Under the pieces are notes generated by a model. It did not search any database, was not told where the DNA came from, and saw only the letters and a program-made list of their open reading frames with translations. From Verrucomicrobiales bacterium (lineage in GTDB: Bacteria; Verrucomicrobiota; Verrucomicrobiia; Verrucomicrobiales; DEV007): a stretch of 64,000 nucleotides of DNA. The DNA lies in NCBI GenBank assembly GCA_002698785.1, contig PAAG01000049.1, forward strand, positions 62,001 to 126,000, given 5' to 3'. The position numbers and the translations under genes were made by a program. Below, piece by piece: positions 60,790 through 64,000 of the stretch; within the stretch, counting starts at the first letter, position 1, and each line of letters starts with the position of its first letter.

Positions 60790-63162
60790 ATGAAAGCTCG
60801 CCCTACCTTTGCGAAAGGTTACCACCTCTTTTTCGCAGCGTTCCTGACATTTCCTCTTTTCGTAAAAGCTCAGCTTCCTACCTACGAGCAAGACCCTTTC
60901 CGGCAACTCGAAGAAGTCCTCCCCACTCCGAACGACTACCGATCCGCTTCGGGTGCACCCGGTCACGAATACTGGCAGCAGCAGGCGGACTACGATATCG
61001 AAGTCACCCTGGACGACGAAAACCAAAGCATTTCAGGGAAAGAGAAAATCACCTATCACAACAACTCTCCCCTGGCCCTGAATTACCTCTGGTTCCAATT
61101 GGACCAGAACCGCTGGAAGTCCCATTCATTCGGAGAGAAAGCCCGCCCCGCCCCTCGCACACTAGGAGCCAACACCCTCTCCTACAAAGAGCTGAAGGTC
61201 GAAATGGCATTGCAGGACATCGACCACGGATTCGACATTCAGTCTGTAAAGTCCCCAGACGGCACAGACATCGACCACACCATCGTCGACACCATGATGC
61301 GTGTTGATCTGCCCGAACCGCTCAAGCCCGGTGAGAAGACAGAACTCGTCATTGAGTGGAATCACAATCTGAAAGATGCCGTCCTCTACGCGCATCCCGC
61401 CGAGTTTTCCGGAACACGCGCCGGCTTCGAATATTTCGAAGAAGACGGCAATTACATTTATGAGGTCGCCCAGTGGTACCCACGCGTCGCCGCCTACACG
61501 GACGTCAATGGTTGGCAGCACAAACAATTCCTCGGAGGCGGTGAATTCACCCTCGAATTCGGAAACATCAAAGCAGCCATCACCGTGCCTGCCGATCACA
61601 ACGTCGCCGCCACAGGAGACTTTCTCAATCACGAGGAGATCCTGAGCGACACTCACAAACAGCGTCTTGCCGAAGCATGGGAGTCCGAGAAACCGATCTT
61701 CATCACCACCCCCGAAGAAGCAAAAGAAGCCCTCAAGAGCAAGTCCGAGGAAACCCGCACCTGGATCTTCGAGGGAAAAAACGTACGCGACTTTGCCTGG
61801 GCCAGCTCACGCCGATTCATCTGGGATGCCGCAGCCGTACAGATTGGTGAAAACAAGGTATGGGCCATGAGCTTCTACCCTCCCGAAGCCGAGCCGCTAT
61901 GGAGCACTTACTCGACACACGCCATCATTCATACCTTGCAGGTATACTCCCGCCTTTCGTTCGACTACCCCTACCCGAAAGCAATGAGTATCAATGGACC
62001 CGTCAACGGCATGGAATATCCCATGATCTGTTTCAACGGCCCCCGACCGCAGCCCGACGGAACCTACAACCAGCAAAAACGGGACTCCCTCATTAGTGTC
62101 ATCATTCATGAGGTGGGCCACAACTTCTTCCCAATGATTGTCAATTCCGACGAGCGACAGTGGGGCTGGATGGACGAAGGGCTCAACTCCTTCCTCGAAA
62201 CCGTCGCCGAGCAGGAGTGGCACGAATCCTACAATTCCAACTACGGAAACCCCATTCTCCTCGCTCATGTCATCCGGGCTGCTCCCTACGACTTCCGTAT
62301 CATGGAGAGCGCCGACGACCTCCTTAACCTTGGTTACTCTGCCTACATGAAGCCCGCCACCGCACTCATCATCCTTCGGGAAACGATCATGGGCCGCGAG
62401 CTCTTCGATTTCGCCTTCCAGGAATACTCCAAACGCTGGGCATTCAAGCGTCCCGAACCTGCCGACTTTTTCCGTTCAATGGAAGACGCCAGTGGAATGG
62501 ACCTCGATTGGTTCTGGCGAGGATGGTTCTACAGCGATAAGAAAGTGGACCTTTCGATCGCTGGCGTAGCTCAGTACGAAATCGATACCAAAGATCCCGA
62601 AATCGAGAAACCAAAGCAGAAGAAAGCGAAAGAGGAAGAAAAGGCCCGCAATATCACCACGAAGCTCAACAAGGGAGTCACTCACTACACGGACAAATTC
62701 CCCGAGTTGAAGGACTTCTACGAAACCTACGACAAATTTGCTGTCACCGATCAGGACAAGAAGGCCTACGAAGCATTCCTCGCTACCCTCTCCGAAGAAG
62801 ACAAAGAAATCCTCAAATCGCCGAAGAACATCTACCTCATTCAATTTGGTAACCCGGGAGGGCAAGTGATGCCCCTCATCCTGAAAATCACCTACAAAGA
62901 CGGCACTTCGGAGGTGAAGCGCTACCCGGCTCAATCCTTCCGCTACAACTCGGAGTCCGCCAGCAAGTTCCTCCTGACGGACAAAGAAATCACCACGCTC
63001 GAACTCGATCCTTTTCGAGAAACAGCCGATGTCAATGTGGATAACAACTACTGGCCGTCACGCCCCCTTCGTAAGCCCCTGCAGATCACCCCCGAGCCTC
63101 CTACTCCGCCAAACCCCATGCAGCTGCAAAAGGCGGCAAGGGAAGCAGAAAAGGAGCAGTAG
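60790..63162 (+). CDS. exported M1-family metallopeptidase
   Basis: 790 residues from ATG 60790 (MKARPTFAKGYHLFFAAFLTF..., a signal peptide; the longer frame adds 41 residues without one). Gluzincin zinc site HEVGHN (440-445) with the third ligand glutamate at 463 in WMDEGLNSFLE, spacing 18, as in M1 peptidases. Upstream NGPVNGMEYPMI stands in for the GAMEN substrate loop. A lysine-rich, charged insert (about 605-640) separates the catalytic part from a C-terminal beta domain. Periplasmic or surface aminopeptidase-like; specificity unknown. Confidence 0.93.
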   Translation: MKARPTFAKGYHLFFAAFLTFPLFVKAQLPTYEQDPFRQLEEVLPTPNDYRSASGAPGHEYWQQQADYDIEVTLDDENQSISGKEKITYHNNSPLALNYLWFQLDQNRWKSHSFGEKARPAPRTLGANTLSYKELKVEMALQDIDHGFDIQSVKSPDGTDIDHTIVDTMMRVDLPEPLKPGEKTELVIEWNHNLKDAVLYAHPAEFSGTRAGFEYFEEDGNYIYEVAQWYPRVAAYTDVNGWQHKQFLGGGEFTLEFGNIKAAITVPADHNVAATGDFLNHEEILSDTHKQRLAEAWESEKPIFITTPEEAKEALKSKSEETRTWIFEGKNVRDFAWASSRRFIWDAAAVQIGENKVWAMSFYPPEAEPLWSTYSTHAIIHTLQVYSRLSFDYPYPKAMSINGPVNGMEYPMICFNGPRPQPDGTYNQQKRDSLISVIIHEVGHNFFPMIVNSDERQWGWMDEGLNSFLETVAEQEWHESYNSNYGNPILLAHVIRAAPYDFRIMESADDLLNLGYSAYMKPATALIILRETIMGRELFDFAFQEYSKRWAFKRPEPADFFRSMEDASGMDLDWFWRGWFYSDKKVDLSIAGVAQYEIDTKDPEIEKPKQKKAKEEEKARNITTKLNKGVTHYTDKFPELKDFYETYDKFAVTDQDKKAYEAFLATLSEEDKEILKSPKNIYLIQFGNPGGQVMPLILKITYKDGTSEVKRYPAQSFRYNSESASKFLLTDKEITTLELDPFRETADVNVDNNYWPSRPLRKPLQITPEPPTPPNPMQLQKAAREAEKEQ

Positions 63163-63199
63163 AACCGACAAAAACTCGTCCTGACAAACCCGTCACAAA

Positions 63200-63958
63200 A
63201 TGAAAACATCACTTCTTATCGCAACAGTAGGAATGCTCCTCCTCGGCATCGCCTCCACAGCCCTTTCCCGCGAGCCATTTCGCAAGGAATACTCTTTGCA
63301 GGGAATCACTTTCCGGGTCGTTTCACCCAACGTTGACACAGGCAACACCGTTCGCGTGAATCCCGAAGGGCTCAGTAGAGATGATCGTGCTGTTGAAACT
63401 CGAATCCGAGGCTGGGTACAGGGCGCTCGCGTTGCCGACCTCAATCAGGACGGCTTTCCCGAGATCTACGTGATGTGCCGAAACATCAACAATGAGAAAG
63501 GCACCATCGTCGCCTTCGCCTGCAACAAGAGACGCTCCATGAGCCAGATCTCCGTTCCCGACATCAGCGACCTCGATGGCTACGCAGGAAGAGAAGAAAT
63601 CGCAATCGAAGGCCTCTATCTCACTCGGTCATTTCCTGTCAAACACCCCAATGGCGATTGGGGCGAGACACGCAAACTCTACTACGCACTCAAGCCCGGA
63701 GCCAACAGCTGGATGCTCGTCCGCGACGATGGAAAGGGCAACCCCAACGCAAACAATCACAACAACCGCCCCAACCGCAACACCATCGAAATCCGCCCTC
63801 GGACCAACGGACAGCTCGAAGTCCTTGTTCCGGGTGGCGGAGTGCTCCTCTACGGTCGTTCTGGCAACCTCATCCAGAAAGGCAACTCCGTCTCCAACGA
63901 CGAACTTCACGAAGCGAACAAGGCCGTCCGTCAGTATCGACGAGAGCAGGGCTTGTAA
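63200..63958 (+). CDS. exported PliI-like (I-type lysozyme inhibitor family) protein
   Basis: 252 residues, signal peptide MKTSLLIATVGMLLLGIASTALS. The fold signature RIRGWVQGARVADLNQDGFPEIYV, with a calcium-like DLNQDGFPE loop, and the following strand ISVPDISDLDGYAGREE match the PliI family that inhibits invertebrate-type lysozymes. The C-terminus (RTNGQLEVLVPGGGVLLYGR) is an added beta region. Asparagine-rich linker (NPNANNHNNRPNRN). 37 bases after the M1 peptidase stop, so likely cotranscribed. Confidence 0.72.
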   Translation: MKTSLLIATVGMLLLGIASTALSREPFRKEYSLQGITFRVVSPNVDTGNTVRVNPEGLSRDDRAVETRIRGWVQGARVADLNQDGFPEIYVMCRNINNEKGTIVAFACNKRRSMSQISVPDISDLDGYAGREEIAIEGLYLTRSFPVKHPNGDWGETRKLYYALKPGANSWMLVRDDGKGNPNANNHNNRPNRNTIEIRPRTNGQLEVLVPGGGVLLYGRSGNLIQKGNSVSNDELHEANKAVRQYRREQGL

Positions 63959-64000
63959 CCGCTTCCCTAAAGCGTTCTGGCTATCTTTTTATATTTATGT

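Overview
The window comes from a Gram-negative-type bacterium of the Planctomycetota-Verrucomicrobiota group, most likely a Verrucomicrobiota. The indicators are the secreted planctomycete-cytochrome/DUF1549/DUF1553 (PSD1) protein paired with a DUF1501 protein, ThuA and Gfo/Idh/MocA-type sugar genes, a GntR-LacI hybrid regulator, YdjY and squalene-cyclase-like secreted proteins, FG-GAP and NHL secreted proteins, and many starts without a clear Shine-Dalgarno sequence. No rRNA or ribosomal protein gene is present to settle the taxonomy.

Layout. 0-4.1 kb: end of a sigma-54 activator, a small TerB-like protein, and a large ClpA/B-type AAA+ ATPase whose C-terminal third looks like an entire class-I release factor (RF2) in which the catalytic GGQ reads QGQ. 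4.1-10.4 kb: a minus-strand operon of an IclR regulator, a PSD1 cytochrome protein and a DUF1501 protein. 10.5-25.4 kb: mostly housekeeping genes (dinB, kdsD, manA, a Fur regulator, argH, gnd, moaE, dgt, a DEAD-box helicase) with envelope or signalling genes among them (PDZ protein, ThuA, Ser/Thr kinase, DoxX). 25.4-32.4 kb: a sugar isomerase-like gene, a single-gene TIR-NACHT-pentapeptide protein resembling bacterial NLR-like immune receptors, and a secreted NHL-repeat protein.

32.4-37.9 kb: a surface-polysaccharide block (three glycosyltransferases and an FkbM methyltransferase) that ends in a decayed GDP-mannose 4,6-dehydratase against the 3' end of tRNA-Thr(UGU). 37.9-45 kb: secreted or membrane proteins (FG-GAP cytochrome, NDH-2, YdjY, squalene-cyclase-like, esterase, lipoprotein). 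45-49 kb: a carbohydrate catabolic unit with an AraC regulator divergent from DapA-like, isomerase and dehydrogenase genes. 49-56 kb: toxin-antitoxin pair 1, then uppS, purA, an FHA membrane protein, carA and monomeric isocitrate dehydrogenase. 56.4-59.4 kb: a Tat-exported FAD oxidoreductase whose last 171 bp recur about 740 bp downstream, with toxin-antitoxin pair 2 between the copies, followed by a frameshifted SRPBCC gene. 59.5-64 kb: a GntR-LacI regulator with a palindromic operator candidate, an M1 metallopeptidase and a PliI-like secreted protein.

The most unusual items are the ClpB-release-factor fusion (1242-4127), the TIR-NACHT-pentapeptide gene (26235-29183), and toxin-antitoxin pair 2 flanked by a duplicated gene end (57800-58713). 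The two toxin-antitoxin pairs appear related: their antitoxins share a C-terminal pattern but have different N-terminal domains.
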